NCBI GenBank assembly: GCA_949752795.1
Contig: OX457075.1
Span: 1,426,001-1,490,000, forward strand
Direction of reading: 5' to 3'
Source of the DNA: Hyperoodon ampullatus
Lineage: Eukaryota > Chordata > Mammalia > Artiodactyla > Ziphiidae
Length of the DNA: 64,000 bases
The translations under genes and the position numbers were made by a program. The notes below the pieces were generated by a model. It was not told the origin of the DNA. It ran no database searches and worked only from the letters and a program-made list of their open reading frames with translations. This document shows, piece after piece, positions 25,001 to 37,000 of the stretch; position 1 is the stretch's first letter, and the number at the start of each line of letters is the position of its first letter.

Positions 25001-26136
25001 CGGTAAGGTTTAGGGTACAGGAGAGAGTAGGGTAAAGAGTTAGGGGCAGGGTACGTGTCAGGGCATGGATTAGTGTTTGTGTACGGGTTAGGATTAGGGT
25101 ACGGTTTAGGGTAAGGTGTTGGGTTGGTGTTAGGGCTTGGTTTAGGGGTATGTTTTGGGTCAGCGAACGGGAAAGTTTAGGGTACAGGTGAGGGTACAGA
25201 AAAGTGTTAGGGTCAGGATACGTTTCAGGGCACGGATTACTATTAGTGTACTGGTTAGAATTATGTTATGGGTTAGGGTGATGGGTAGGGTTGGGTATAG
25301 GGTTAGGTTTAGTGCTATGGTTAGGGTTAGCGAAATGTAAGGTTTAGGTTCCAGCTGATGTTCCAGAAATGTGTTAGGATCAGGGGACATGTTAGGTCAC
25401 GGATCAGTATTCGTGTACTGGTTAGGATTGGATACACGTTAGGGTAAGGTTTAGGAATGGGGTTAGGTTTACGTTTAGGTCTAGTGTTAAGGATAGCAAA
25501 CGGTATGGTTTAGGGTACAGGTGAGTGTACGGAACTGTTTTACGGTCAGGGTACCTGTCAGGTCACGTGTAGTGTTAGTGTATGGGTTAGGATTAGTGTA
25601 TGGGTTAGGGTATCGTGTAGGGTTTGTGTTTAGGGCTAGGGTTACGGTTAGCGAACCAGTAAGTTTTAGGGTACAGGTGAGGTTACGGAAAACTTTTAGG
25701 GTCAGTGTATGTGTTAGGACACCTGTTAGTGTTAGTGTACGTGTCAGGATTAGCGTCCAGTTAGGGTAAGGTGTGGGGTTGGGGTTAGGGTTAGGTTTAG
25801 GGCTACTCTTAGGATAAGCGGACGGGTAAGTTTTAGGGTACAGTTGAGGGTACGGAAAAGAGTTTGGGTCAGGTTATGTGTTAGGAAACGTGTTAGTGTT
25901 AATGTATGGTTAGGATTAGGGTATGGGTTAGGGTAATGGTTAGGGTTGGCGTTAGGGTTAGGGATAGGCTTAGCGAACGGTTAAGGTTTATGGCACATAT
26001 TAGTGTATGGAAACGTGTTAGTGTCAAAGTACGTGTGAGGTCATGGGTTAGTGTTAGTGTAGGGGGTAAAAATAGGGTACGGGTTAGAGTAAGGTGTAGG
26101 CTTGGTGTTAGGGTTAGGTTTAAGTCTACAGTTAGG
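22005..26136 (+). repeat. HOR copy, 4132 bp, 25 monomers, broken T1 palindrome
   Basis: The order T1-T22, T24-T26 is complete. The T1 palindrome is altered to GTTAGCTATC at 22005-22014, the only broken one among fifteen HOR starts. T3 is shortened (junctions 22344 to 22499, 155 bp), losing part of the gggtaaggtgtagg stretch. From T8 (junction 23150) to its end this copy belongs to the 12.93-kb block that recurs 24.17 kb downstream; T1-T7 do not share that near-identity. Confidence 0.82.
22472..22495 (+). repeat. Four perfect TTAGGG units at T3/T4 boundary
   Basis: Exact hexamers run directly into the T4 junction (ttagcgaataggtaatat). The T3/T4 boundary is the usual site of pure runs. Confidence 0.9.
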
Positions 26137-29100
26137 GTTAGCTAACGATTATGTTTAGCGTACAGGTGAGGGTATGGAAAAGTGTTAGGGTCAGGGTACG
26201 TCTCAGGGCACTGGTTAATGTTAGTGTACGGTTTAGGATTAGGGTATGGGTTAGGGTAAGTTGTAGGGCTGGCATTAGGGTTAGGTTTAGAGCTAGGGTT
26301 AGGGTTAGTGAATGGGTAAGGTTTAGGTTACAGGGGAGGTTATGGAAATGTTTTATGGTCAAAATACTTTTGCGGGATTGGGTTAGTGTTAGTGTACGGG
26401 TTAAGATTAGTGTACGTGTTAGGGTAAGGTGTAGGGTTGGAGTTAGATTTAGCTTTAGGGCTAGTGCTAGGGTTAGCGAAATGTAAGGCTTAGGGTACAG
26501 GTGAGGGTACAGAAAAGGGTTATGGTCCGTGTAAGTGTCAGGGCACGGATTAATATTAGGGTACAGGTTAGGATTAAGGTACGGATTAGGGTAAGGTGTA
26601 GCATTGGGGTTAAGGTTAGGGTTAGGGTTAGGGTTAGCGAATAGGTAATATTTAAGGTACAGGTAAGCATATGGAAACGAGTTAGGGTCAGGCTTGCTGT
26701 TAGGGCACAGGTTAGTGTTATTGTACGGATTAGGATTAGGGTACGGGTTAGGATTTTCTGTAGGGTTGAGGATAGTGTTAGGCTTAGACCTAGGGTTAGT
26801 TTTAGCGAACAGGTAAGGTTTACGGTACACAGGAGGGTACGGAAACGTGTTAGTGTCAAAGTACATGTGAGGGCATTGCTTAATTTTGGTGTACGGGTTA
26901 AGGTTAGTGTATGGGTTAGGGTGTGGTGTAAGGTTGGTGTTAGCGTTGTTTAGGGAAAGGGCTAGGTTTAGCGAACGGTAAGATTTAGGGTACTGGAGAG
27001 GATATGGAAAAGTGTTAGGCTCAGGGTACGTGTTAGGGCACGGGTTAGTGTTAGTGTACGGGTTAGGATTAGGGTATGGGTTAGGGAATGGTGTAGGGTT
27101 GGGGTTATGTTTAGGTGTAGGGTTGGGGTTAGGGTTAGAGTATAGGTAACATTTAGGGTACAGGTGAGCTTATGGAAACGAGTTAGGATCAGGGTTCATG
27201 TTAGGGCACAGGTTAGTGTTAGTGTACGGATTAGGATTAGGGTAAGGGTTAGGGTTAGGTTTAGGTTTAGACATATGGTTAGGGATAGCGAATGGTAAGA
27301 TTTAGGGTACAGGAGTGGGTATGGAAAAGTGTTAGGGTCAGGGTACGTGTTAGGGCATGGGCTAGTGTTACTTTATGGGTTGGGATTAGGGTACGGGTTA
27401 AGGTAAGGTGTAGGGTTGCGGTTAGGGTTAGGGCTAGGGCTAGGTCTAGGGTTAGGTTTAGCGTATGGGTAAGGTTTAAGGTACAGGTGAGGGTACGGAA
27501 AAGTGTTAGGTTCAGGGTACGTGACAGGGCATGGCTTAGTATTAGTATACTGGTTAGGATTAGGGTACGGTTTGGGTAAGGTTTAGGGTTGGGGTTAGGG
27601 TTAGCTTTATGGCTAGGGTTAGGGTTAGCGAAATGTCAGGTTTAGGGTACAGGTGATGGTACAGAAAAGTGTTAGGGTTAGTGTATGTGTTACGACACGT
27701 GTCAGTGTTAGTGTATGGCTTAGGATTAGCATACGTGTTAGGGTAACGTGTACGGTTGGGGTTAGGTCTAGGTTTAGGGCTAGGGTTAGGGTTAGCGACC
27801 GGTAAGGTTTAGGGTACAGGTGAGGTTACGGAAAATTGTTAGAGTCAGGGTACGTGTTAGGGCAGGGGTTAGTGTGGGTTTACAGGTTAGGATTAGCGTA
27901 CGGGTTAGGGTAATTGGTAGGGTTGGCGTTATGGTTAGTGTTAGGGGTAGGGTTAAGTTTAGTGAACGGGTAAGGTTTAGTTTACAGCTGAGCGTACGGA
28001 AATGTTTTATTGTCAAAGTACTTGTGCGGTATTGGGTTAGTGTTAGTGTACGGGTTAAGATTAGTGTACGTGTTAGGAGTAGGGTTGTAGTTAAGTTTAG
28101 GTTTGGGGCTAGGGTTATGGTTAACAAATGGTAAAGTTTAGGGTTAGTGTTAGGGTTAGTGTTAGGGTTAGGGGTAGGGGTAGGGTTAGGGTAGGTGTTA
28201 GGGCACGAGTTAGTGTTAATGTATGGGTTATGATTAGGGTATGGGTTAGGGTAAGGTGTAGGGTTGGGGTTAGTTTTAGGTTTAGGGCTAGTGTTAGGGT
28301 AAGCGAATAGGTAACATTAGAGTACAGGTGAGTGTATGGAAAAGAGTTAAGGTCAGTGTTCATGTTAGGGCACAGGTTAGTGTTAGTTTAAGGATTAGGA
28401 TTAGGGTACATGTTAGGGTTAGGTGTAGGGTTGGGTTTGGGTTTAGGGTTAGGTTTAGACCTAGGGTTAGGGTTAGTGAAAGGTAAGGTTTAGGGTTCAG
28501 GTGTGGGTATGGAAAAGTGTTAGGGTCAGGGTAAGTTTTAAGGCAAGGATTAGTGTTAGTGTACGGTTTAACATTAGGGTATGTGTTAGGGAAAGGTGTA
28601 GGGTTGGGGTTATATTTAGGTGTAGGGTTGGGGTTAGGGTTAGCGAATAGGTAACATTTAGGGTACAGGTGAGCTTATGGAAACGTGTTAGGGTCAGGGT
28701 TCATCTTAGGGCACAGGTTAGTGTTACTGTACGGATAAGGATTAGGGTACGGGTTGCGATTAGGTGTAGGGTTGTGGTTAGGGTTACGTTTAGACATAGG
28801 GTTAGGGTTAGCGAATGGTAAGATTTAGGGTACAGGAGACGGTATTGAAAAGTGTTACGGTCAGGGTACGTGTTAGGGCATGGATTAGTGTTAGTGTACG
28901 GGTAAGGATTAGGGTACGGGTTAGGGTACGGAAAAGTGTTAGGGTCAGGGTACGTGTCAAGGCATGGCTTAGTGTTAGTATACTGGTTAGGATTAGGGTA
29001 CGGTTTTGGTAAGGTTTAGGGTTGGGGTCAGGGTTAGCTTTATGGCTAGGGTTAGGGTTAGCAAAATGTCATGTTTAGGGTACAGGTGACGGTACAGAAA

Positions 29101-31393
29101 AGTGTTAGGGTTAGTGTATGTGTTAGGACACGTGTCAGTATTAGTGTATGGCTTAGGATTAGCATACGGGTTAGGGTAAGGTGTACGTTTGGTGTTAGGT
29201 CTAGGTTTAGGGCTATTGTTAGTGTTAGAGACCGGTAAGATTTAGGGTACAGCTGAGGTTACGGAAAAGTGTTAGGTTCAGGGTACATGTTAGGGCAGGG
29301 GTTAGTGTGGGTTTACAGGTTAGGATTAGGGTACGGGTTAGGGTAATTGGTAGGGTTGGCGTTATGGTTAGTGTTAGGGGTAGGGTTAAGTTTAGTGAAC
29401 GGGTAAGGTTTAGGTTACAGCTGAGCATACGGAAATGTTTTATTGTCAAAGTATGTGTGCGGTATTGGGTTAGTGTTAGTGTACGGGTTAAGATTAGTGT
29501 ACGTGTTAGAAGTAGGGTTGTATTCAGGTTTGGGTTTGGGGCTAGGGTTATGGTTAAGAAATGGTAAAGTTTAGGGTTAGTGTTAGGGTTAGTGTTAGGG
29601 TTAGGGGTAGGGGTAGGGTTAGGGTAGGTGTTAGGGCATGAGCTAGTGTTAGTGTATGGGTTATGATTAGGATATGGGTTAGGGTAAGGTGTAGGGTTGG
29701 GGTTAGGTTTAGGTTTACGGCTAGTGTTAGGGTTAGCGATAGGTAACAGTAGAGTACAGATGAGCATATGGAAAGGAGTTAAGGTCAGGGTTCATGTTAG
29801 TGCACAGGTTAGTGTTAGTTTAAGGATTAGAATTAGGGTACATGTTAGGGTTAGGTGTTGGGTTGGGGTTGGGTTTAGGGTTAGGTTTAGACCTAGTATT
29901 AGGGTTAGTGAATGGTAAGGTTTAGGGTTCAGGTGTGGGTATGGAAAAGTGTTAGGGTCAGGGTAAGTGTTAAGGCACGGATTAGTGTTAGTGTACGGGT
30001 TAGGATTAGTGTACGGGGTAGGCTAATGGGTAGGGTTGACGTTATGTTTAGTGTTAGGGCTAGGGTTAGGGTTAGCGAACGAGTAAGGTTTAGGTTACAG
30101 TTGAGGGTACGGAAATGTATTAGTGTCAAAGTAAGTGTGAGGGAATTGGTTAGTGTTAGTGTACGCATTAAGATTAGTGTACATGTTAGGGTAAGGTGTA
30201 GGGTTGTAGTTTGATTTAGCTTTAGGGCTAGGGTTAGGGTTAGCGAATGGTAAGATTTAGGGTTCAGGAGAGAGTAGGGTAAATAGTTAGGGCCAGGGTA
30301 CGTGTCACTGCATGGATTAGTGTTTGTGTACGCGTTAGGATTAGGGTAAGGTTTAGGGTAAGGTGTTGGGTTGGTGTTAGGGCTAGGTTTAGGGGTATGA
30401 TTCGGGTTAGTGAACGGTAAAGTTTAGCGTAGAGGTGAGGGTACAGAAAAGTGTTAGGGTCAGGATACGTTTCAGGGCACGGATTAGTATTAGTGTACTG
30501 GTTAGGATTACGGTTTGGGTTAGGGTGATGCGTAGGGTTGGGTTTAGGGTTAGGTTTAGTGCTATGGTTAGGGTTAGCGAAATGTAAGGTTTAGGTTCCA
30601 GGTGATGCTCCAGAAATGTGTTAGGATGAGGGGACATGTAAGGGCACTGATTAGTGTTAGTGTACTGGTTAGGATTGTGTACGCATTAGGGTAAGGTTTA
30701 GGGATGGGGTTAGGTTTACGTTTAGGTCTAAGGTTAAGGATAGCAAACGGTATGGTTTAGGGTACAGGTGAGTGTACGGAAAAGTGTTACGGTCAGGTAC
30801 CTGTTAGGGCACGTGTAGTGTTAGTGTATGGGTTAGGATTAGTGTATGGGTTAGTGTATGGTGTAGGGTTGGTGTTAGCGTTATGTTTAGGGCTAGCGTT
30901 ACGGTTAGCGAACCAGTAAGTTTTAGGGTACACGTGAGGTTACGGAAAACTTTTAGGGTCAGTGTATGTGTTAGGACCCCTGTTAGTGTTAGTGTACGTG
31001 TCAGGATTAGCGTCCAGGTAGGGTAAGGTGTGGGGTTGGGGTTAGGGTTAGGTTTAGGGCTAGGCTTAGGGTTAGCGAACGGGTAAGTTTTAGGGTACAG
31101 TTGAGTGTACGGAACAGAGTTTGGCTCAGGTTATGTGTTAGGAACCGTGTTAGTGTTAATGTATGGTTAGGATTAGGTTATGGGTTAGGGTAACGGTTAG
31201 GGTTGGCGTTAGGTTTAGGGATAGGCTTAGCGAACGGTTAAGGCTTATGGCACATGTGAGTGTATGGAAACGTGTTAGTGTCAAAGTACGTGTGAGGTCA
31301 TGGGTTAGTGTTAGAGTAGGGGTTAAAAATAGGGTACGGGTTAGAGTAAGGTGTAGGCTTGGTGTTAGGGTTAGGTTTAAGTCTGCAGTTAGG
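26137..31393 (+). repeat. HOR copy, 5257 bp, with repeated T11-T17 run
   Basis: T1-T7 are standard. A T8/T10 hybrid at 27289 removes T9. T11-T16 follow, then a T17/T6 hybrid (junction 28476) leads back through T7 to a 250-bp T8/T11 hybrid (28811-29060). T12-T22 and T24-T26 then complete the unit. As a result the run at about 27488-28560 reappears at about 28921-29993, offset 1432-1433 bp. The same structure is present at 50306-55563, so it predates the block duplication. A one-base G deletion near 30797 (ggtcaggtacc) separates this copy from its partner. Confidence 0.82.
28124..28302 (+). repeat. Monomer type T15: core replaced by telomeric hexamers
   Basis: T15 starts aacaaatggtaaagtttagg and then lacks the usual acaggtga...ggaaa core. 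In its place is a run of ttaggg, ttagtg, ggggta and ttaggg hexamers (28137-28193). This copy is 179 bp; the one at 20182 is 166 bp, and the difference is about two hexamers, as slippage in the run would give. T15 is the most telomere-like monomer type and recurs once in most HORs (for example near 4716, 12180, 24309, 36386, 48478 and 52293). Confidence 0.78.
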
Positions 31394-34049
31394 GTTAGCT
31401 AACAATTAGGTTTAGCGTACACGTGAGGGTATGGAAAAGTGTTAGGGTCAGGGTACGTCTCAGGGCACTGGTTAGTGTTAGTGTACGATTTAGGATTAGG
31501 GTATGGGTTACGGTAAGATGTAGGGTTGGCGTTAGGGTTAGGTTTAGAGCTAGGTTTAGGGTTAATGAATGGGTAAGGTTTAGGTTACAGGGGAGGGTAT
31601 GGAAATGTTTTAGGGTCAAAATACATTTGCGGGAATGGGTTAGTGTTAGTGTACGGGTTAAGATTAGTGTACGTGTTAGGGTAAGGGGTAGGGTTGGAAT
31701 TAGATTTAGCTTTAGGGCTAGGGTTACGGTTAGCGAAATGTAAGGCTTAGGGTACAGGTGAGGGTACAGAAAAGGGTTACGGTCCGTGTACGTGTCGGGG
31801 CACGAATTAGTAGTAGGGTACGGGTTAGGATCACAGTACGGATTAGGGTAAGGTGTAGGATTGGGTTTAGGGTTAGGGTTAGGGTTAGGGTTAGCGAATA
31901 GGTAATATTTAGGGTACAGGTAAGCATATGGAAACGAGTTAGGGTCAGGCTTGGTGTTAGGGCACAGGTTAGTGTTATTGTACGGATTAGGATTAGGGTA
32001 CGGGTTAGGATTTTCTGTAGGGTTGAGGATAGTGTTAGGCTTAGACCTAGGGTTAGTGTTAGCTAACAGGTAAGGTTTACGGTACACAGGAGGGTACGGA
32101 AACGTGTTAGTGTCAAAGTACATGTGAGGGCATTGCTTAATTTTGGTGTACGGGTTAAGGTTAGTGTATGGGTTAGGGTATGGTGTAAGGTTGGTGTTAG
32201 CGTTGTTTAGGGAAAGGGCTAGGTTTAGCGAACGGTAAGATTTAGGGTACTAGAGAGCTTATGGAAAAGAGTTAGGGTCATTGTACGTGTTAAGGCACGG
32301 GTTAGTGTTAGTGTACGGGTTAGGATTAGGGTATGGGTTAGGGAAAGGTGTAGGGTTGGGGTTATGTTTAGGTGTAGGGTTGTGGTTAGGGTTAGAGAAT
32401 AGGTAACATTTAGGGTACAGGTGAGCTTATGGAAACGAGTTAGGGTCAGGGTTCATGTTAGGGCACAGGTTAGTGTTAGTGTACGGATTAGGATTAGGGT
32501 AAGGGTTAGGGTTAGGTGTAGGGTTGGGGTTAGGGTTAGGTTTAGACATAGGGTTAGGGTTAGCGAATGGTAAGATTTAGGGTACAGGAGTGGGTATGGA
32601 AAAGTGATAGGGTCAGTGTACGTGTTAGGGCATGGATTAATGTTAGTGTACGTGTAAGGATTAGGGTACGGGTTAGGGAAATGGGTAGGGTTTGTGTTAT
32701 GGTTAGTGTTAGGGCTAGGGTTAGAGTTAGCGAGCGGGTAAGGTTTACGGTACACGGGAGGGTATGGAAACGTGTTAGTGTCAAAGTACATGTGAGGGCA
32801 TGGGTGAGTTTTTTTGTACTGGTTAAGTTTAGTGTACGGGTTAGGGTATGCTGTAGGGTTGGTGTTAGCGTTATGTTTAGGGCTAGGTTTAGGGTTACCG
32901 AACGGTAAGATTTAGGATACAGGAGAGAGTAGAGTAAACATTTAGGGGCAGCGTACGTGTCAGGGCATGCATTAGTGTTTGTGTACGGGTTAGGATTAGG
33001 GTACGGTTTAGGGTAAGGTGTTGGGTTGGTGTTAGGGCTTGGTTTAGGGGTATGTTTCGGGTTAGTGAACGGTAAAGTTTAGGGTACAGGTGAGGGTACA
33101 GAAAAGTGTTAGGGTCAGGATACATTTCAGGGCATGGATTAGTATTAGTGTACTGGTTAGGATTATGGTATGGGTTAGGGTGATGGGTAGGGTTGGGTTT
33201 AGGGTTAGGTTTAGGGCTATGGTTAGGCTTAGCGAAATGTAAGGTTTAGGTTCCAGGTGATGGTCCAGAAATGTGTTAGGATAAGGGGACATGTTAGGGC
33301 ACGGATTAGTGTTAGTGTACTGGTTAGGATTGGGTACGCGTTAGGGTATGGTTTAGGGATGGGGTTAGGTTTACGTTTAGGTCTAAGGTTAAGGATAGCA
33401 AACGGTATGGTTTAGGGTACAGGTGAGTGTACGGAAAAGTGTTATGGTCAGGGTACCTGTTAGGGCACGTGTAGTGTTAGTGTATGGGTTAGGATTAGTG
33501 TATGGGTTAGTGTATGGTGTAGGGTTGGTGTTAGCGTTATGTTTAGGGCTAGCGTTACGGTTAGCGAACCAGTAAGTTTTAGGGTACACGTGAGGTTACG
33601 GAAAACTTTTAGGGTCAGTGTATGTGTTAGGACCCCTGTTAGTGTTAGTGTACGTGTCAGGATTAGCGTCCAGGTAGGGTAAGGTGTGGGGTTGGGGTTA
33701 GGGTTAGGTTTAGGGCTAGGCTTAGGGTTAGCGAACGGGTAAGTTTTAGGGTACAGTTGAGTGTACGGAATAGAGTTTTGCTCAGGTTATGTGTTAGGAA
33801 CCATTTTAGTGTTAATGTATGGTTAGGATTAGGGTATGGGTTAGGGTAACGGTTAGGGTTGGCGTTAGGTTTAGGGATAGGCTTAGCGAACGGTTAAGGC
33901 TTATGGCACATGTGAGTGTATGGAAACGTGTTAGTGTCAAAGTACGTGTGAGGTCATGGGTTAGTGTTAGAGTAGGGGTTAAAAATAGGGTACAGGTTAG
34001 AGTAAGGTGTGGGCTTGGTGTTAGGGTTAGGTTTAAGTCTACAGTTAGG
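31394..34049 (+). repeat. HOR copy, 2656 bp, 16 monomers, T10-T18 deleted
   Basis: T1-T9 are followed directly by T19 (core caggagagagtag, near 32902) and T20-T26, so nine monomers are missing; 16 x 166 = 2656. The stretch from about 30.72 to 32.88 kb is strikingly close to the one 2656 bp downstream (33.38-35.54 kb), sharing rare variants such as gacccctgtt and tccaggtaggg, so this short HOR and its right neighbour come from a local duplication. T5 here starts gttagctaac (32058-32067), a chance second copy of the T1 palindrome. Confidence 0.83.
31867..31890 (+). repeat. Four perfect TTAGGG units at T3/T4 boundary
   Basis: Exact hexamers precede the T4 junction; the run recurs in the duplicated block at 56037-56060. 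Confidence 0.9.
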
Positions 34050-37000
34050 GTTAGCTAACGATTAGGTTTAGCGTATACGTGAGGGTATGGAAAAGTGTTA
34101 GGGTCAGGGTACGTCTCAGGGCACTGGTTAGTGTTAGTGTACGGTTTAGGATTAGGGTATGGGTTACAGTAAGATGTAGGGCTGGCGTTAGGGTTAGGTT
34201 TAGAGCTAGGTTTAGGGTTAATGAATGGGTAAGGTTTAGGTTACAGGGGAGGGTATGGAAATGTTTTAGGGTCAAAATACATTTGCGGGAATGGGTTAGT
34301 GTTAGTGTACGGGTTAAGATTAGTGTACGTGTTAGGGTAAGGGGTAGGGTTGGAATTAGATTTAGCTTTAGGGCTAGGGTTACGGTTAGCGAAATGTAAG
34401 GCTTAGGGTACAGGTGAGGGTACAGAAAAGGGTTACGGTCCGTGTACGTGTCGGGGCACGGATTAGTAGTAGGGTACGGGTTAGGATCACAGTACGGATT
34501 AGGGTAAGGTGTAGGATTGGGTTTAGGGTTAGGGTTAGGGTTAGGGTTAGCGAATAGGTAATATTTAGGGTACAGGTAAGCATATGGAAACGAGTTAGGG
34601 TCAGGCTTGGTGTTAGGGCACAGGTTAGTGTTATTGTACGGATTAGGATTAGGGTACGGGTTAGTATTTTCTGTAGGGTTGAGGATAGTGTTAGGCTTAG
34701 ACCTAGGGTTAGTGTTAGCGAACAGGTAAGGTTTACGGTACACAGGGGGGTACGGAAACGTGTTAGTGTCAAAGTACATGTGAGGGCATTGCTTAATTTT
34801 GATGTACGGGTTAAGGTTAGTGTATGGGTTAGGGTATGGTGTAAGGTTGGTGTTAGCGTTGCTTAGGGAAAGGGCTAGGTTTAGCGAACGGTAAGATTTA
34901 GGGTACTAGAGAGGTTATGGAAAAGTGTTAGGGTCATTGTACGTGTTAAGGCACGGGTTAGTGTTAGTGTACGGGTTAGGATTAGGGTATGGGTTAGGGA
35001 AAGGTGTAGGGTTGGGGTTATGTTTAGGTGTAGGGTTGTGGTTAGGGTTAGAGAATAGGTAACATTTAGGGTACAGGTGAGCTTATGGAAACAAGTTAGG
35101 GTCAGGGTTCATGTTAGGGCACAGGTTAGTGTTAGTGTACGGATTCGGATTAGGGTAAGGGTTAGGGTTAGGTGTAGGGTTGGGGTTAGGGTTAGGTTTA
35201 GACATAGGGTTAGGGTTAGCGAATGGTAAGATTTAGGGTACAGGAGTGGGTATGGAAAAGTGATAGGGTCAGTGTACGTGTTAGGGGATGGATTAATGTT
35301 AGTGTACGGGTAAGGATTAGGGTACGGGTTAGGGAAATGGGTAGGGTTTGTGTTATGGTTAGGGTTAGGGCTAGGGTTAGAGTTAGCGAGCGGGTAAGGT
35401 TTACGGTACACGGGAGGGTATGGAAACGTGTTAGTGTCAAAGTACATGTGAGGGCATGGGTGAGTTTTTTTGTACTGGTTAAGTTTAGTGTACGGGTTAG
35501 GGTATGCTGTAGGGTTGGTGTTAGCGTTATGTTTAGGGCTAGGGTTAGGGTTAGCGAACGGTAGGATTTAGGGTACAGGAGAAAATACGGAAAAGTGTTA
35601 GGGTCAGGGTACGTGTTAGGGCATGGGTTAGTGTTAGTGTATGGGTTGGGATTAGGGTACTGGTTAGGGTAATGTGTAGGGTTGCGGTTAGGGTTAGGGC
35701 TAGGGCTAGGGTTAGGGTTAGGGTTAGAGAATGGGTAAGGTTTAGGGTACAGGTGAGGGTACGGAAAAGTGTTAGGGTCAGGGTACGTGTCAGGGCATGG
35801 CTTAGTATTAGTATACTGGTTAGGATTAGGGTACGGTTTGGGTAAGGTTTAGGGTTGGGTTTAGGGTTAGCTTTATGGCTAGGGCTAGGGTTAGCGAAAT
35901 GTCAGGTTTAGGGTACAGGTGATGGTACAGAAAACTGTTAGGGTTAGTGTATGTGTTAGGACACGTGTCAGTGTTAGTGTATGGCTTAGGATTAGAATAC
36001 GGGTTACGGTAAGGTGTACGGTTGGGTTTAGGTCTGGGTTTACGGCTAGGGTTAGGGTTAGCGACCGGTAAGGTTTAGGGTACAGGTGAGGTTACGGAAA
36101 AGGGTTAGGGTCAGGCTACGTGTTAGGGCAGGTTTGCGTCTGGGTTTACAGGTTAGGATTAGGGTACGGGTTAGGGTAATTGGTAGGGTTGGCGTTATGG
36201 TTAGTGTTAGGGGTAGGGTTAAGTTTAGTGAACGGGTAAGGTTTAGGTTACAGCTGAGCATACGGAAATGTTTTATTGTCAAAGTACGTGTGTGGTATTT
36301 GGTTAGTGTTAGTGTATGGTTTAATATTAGTGTACGTGTTAGGAGTAGGGTTGTAGTCAGGTTTAGTTTTGGGACTAGGGTTATGGTTAACAAATGGTAA
36401 AGTTTAGGGTTAGTGTTAGGGTTAGTGTTAGGGTTAGGGGTAGGGGTAAAGTTAGGGTAGGTGTTAGGGCACGAGATAGTGTTAGTGTATGGGTTCTGAT
36501 TAGGGTATGGGTTAGGGTAAGGTGTAGGGTTGGGGTTAGGTTTAGGTTTAGGGCTAGTGTTAGGGTTAGCGAATAGGTAACAGTAGAGTACTGGTGAGCG
36601 TATGGAAAAGATTTAAGGTCAGGGTTCATGTTCGGGCACAGGTTAGTGTTAGTTTAAGGATTAGGAATAGAGTACATGTTAGGGTTAAGTGTAGGTTTGA
36701 GGTTGGGTTTAGGGTTAGGTTTAGACCTCGGGTTAACGTTAGTGAATGGTAAGGTTTAGGGTTCAGGTGTGGGTATGGAAAAGTGTTAGGGTCAGGGTAA
36801 GTGTTAAGGCACGGATTAGTGTTAGTGTACGGGTTAGGATTAGGATACGTGTTAGGCTAATGGGTAGGGTTGGCGTTATGTTTAGTGTTAGGGCTAGGGT
36901 TAGGGTTAGCGAACGAGTAAGGTTTAGGTTACAGGTGAGGGTACGGAAATGTATTAGTGTCAAAGTAAGTGTGCGGGAATGGGTTAGTGTTAGTGTACGC

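Larger units (their letters stand above)
23150..36080 (+). repeat. Upstream copy of 12.93-kb duplicated block
   Basis: From T8 at 23150 to T13 at 36080 this block matches 47319-60250 at an offset of 24169 bp, changing to 24170 bp after a one-base deletion here near 30797. It spans the tail of one HOR, two variant HORs (5257 and 2656 bp) and the head of a fourth. Long stretches are identical; elsewhere differences are roughly one per hundred bases by eye. Left of 23150 and right of 36080 the match drops to the level seen between any two HORs. Confidence 0.85.
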
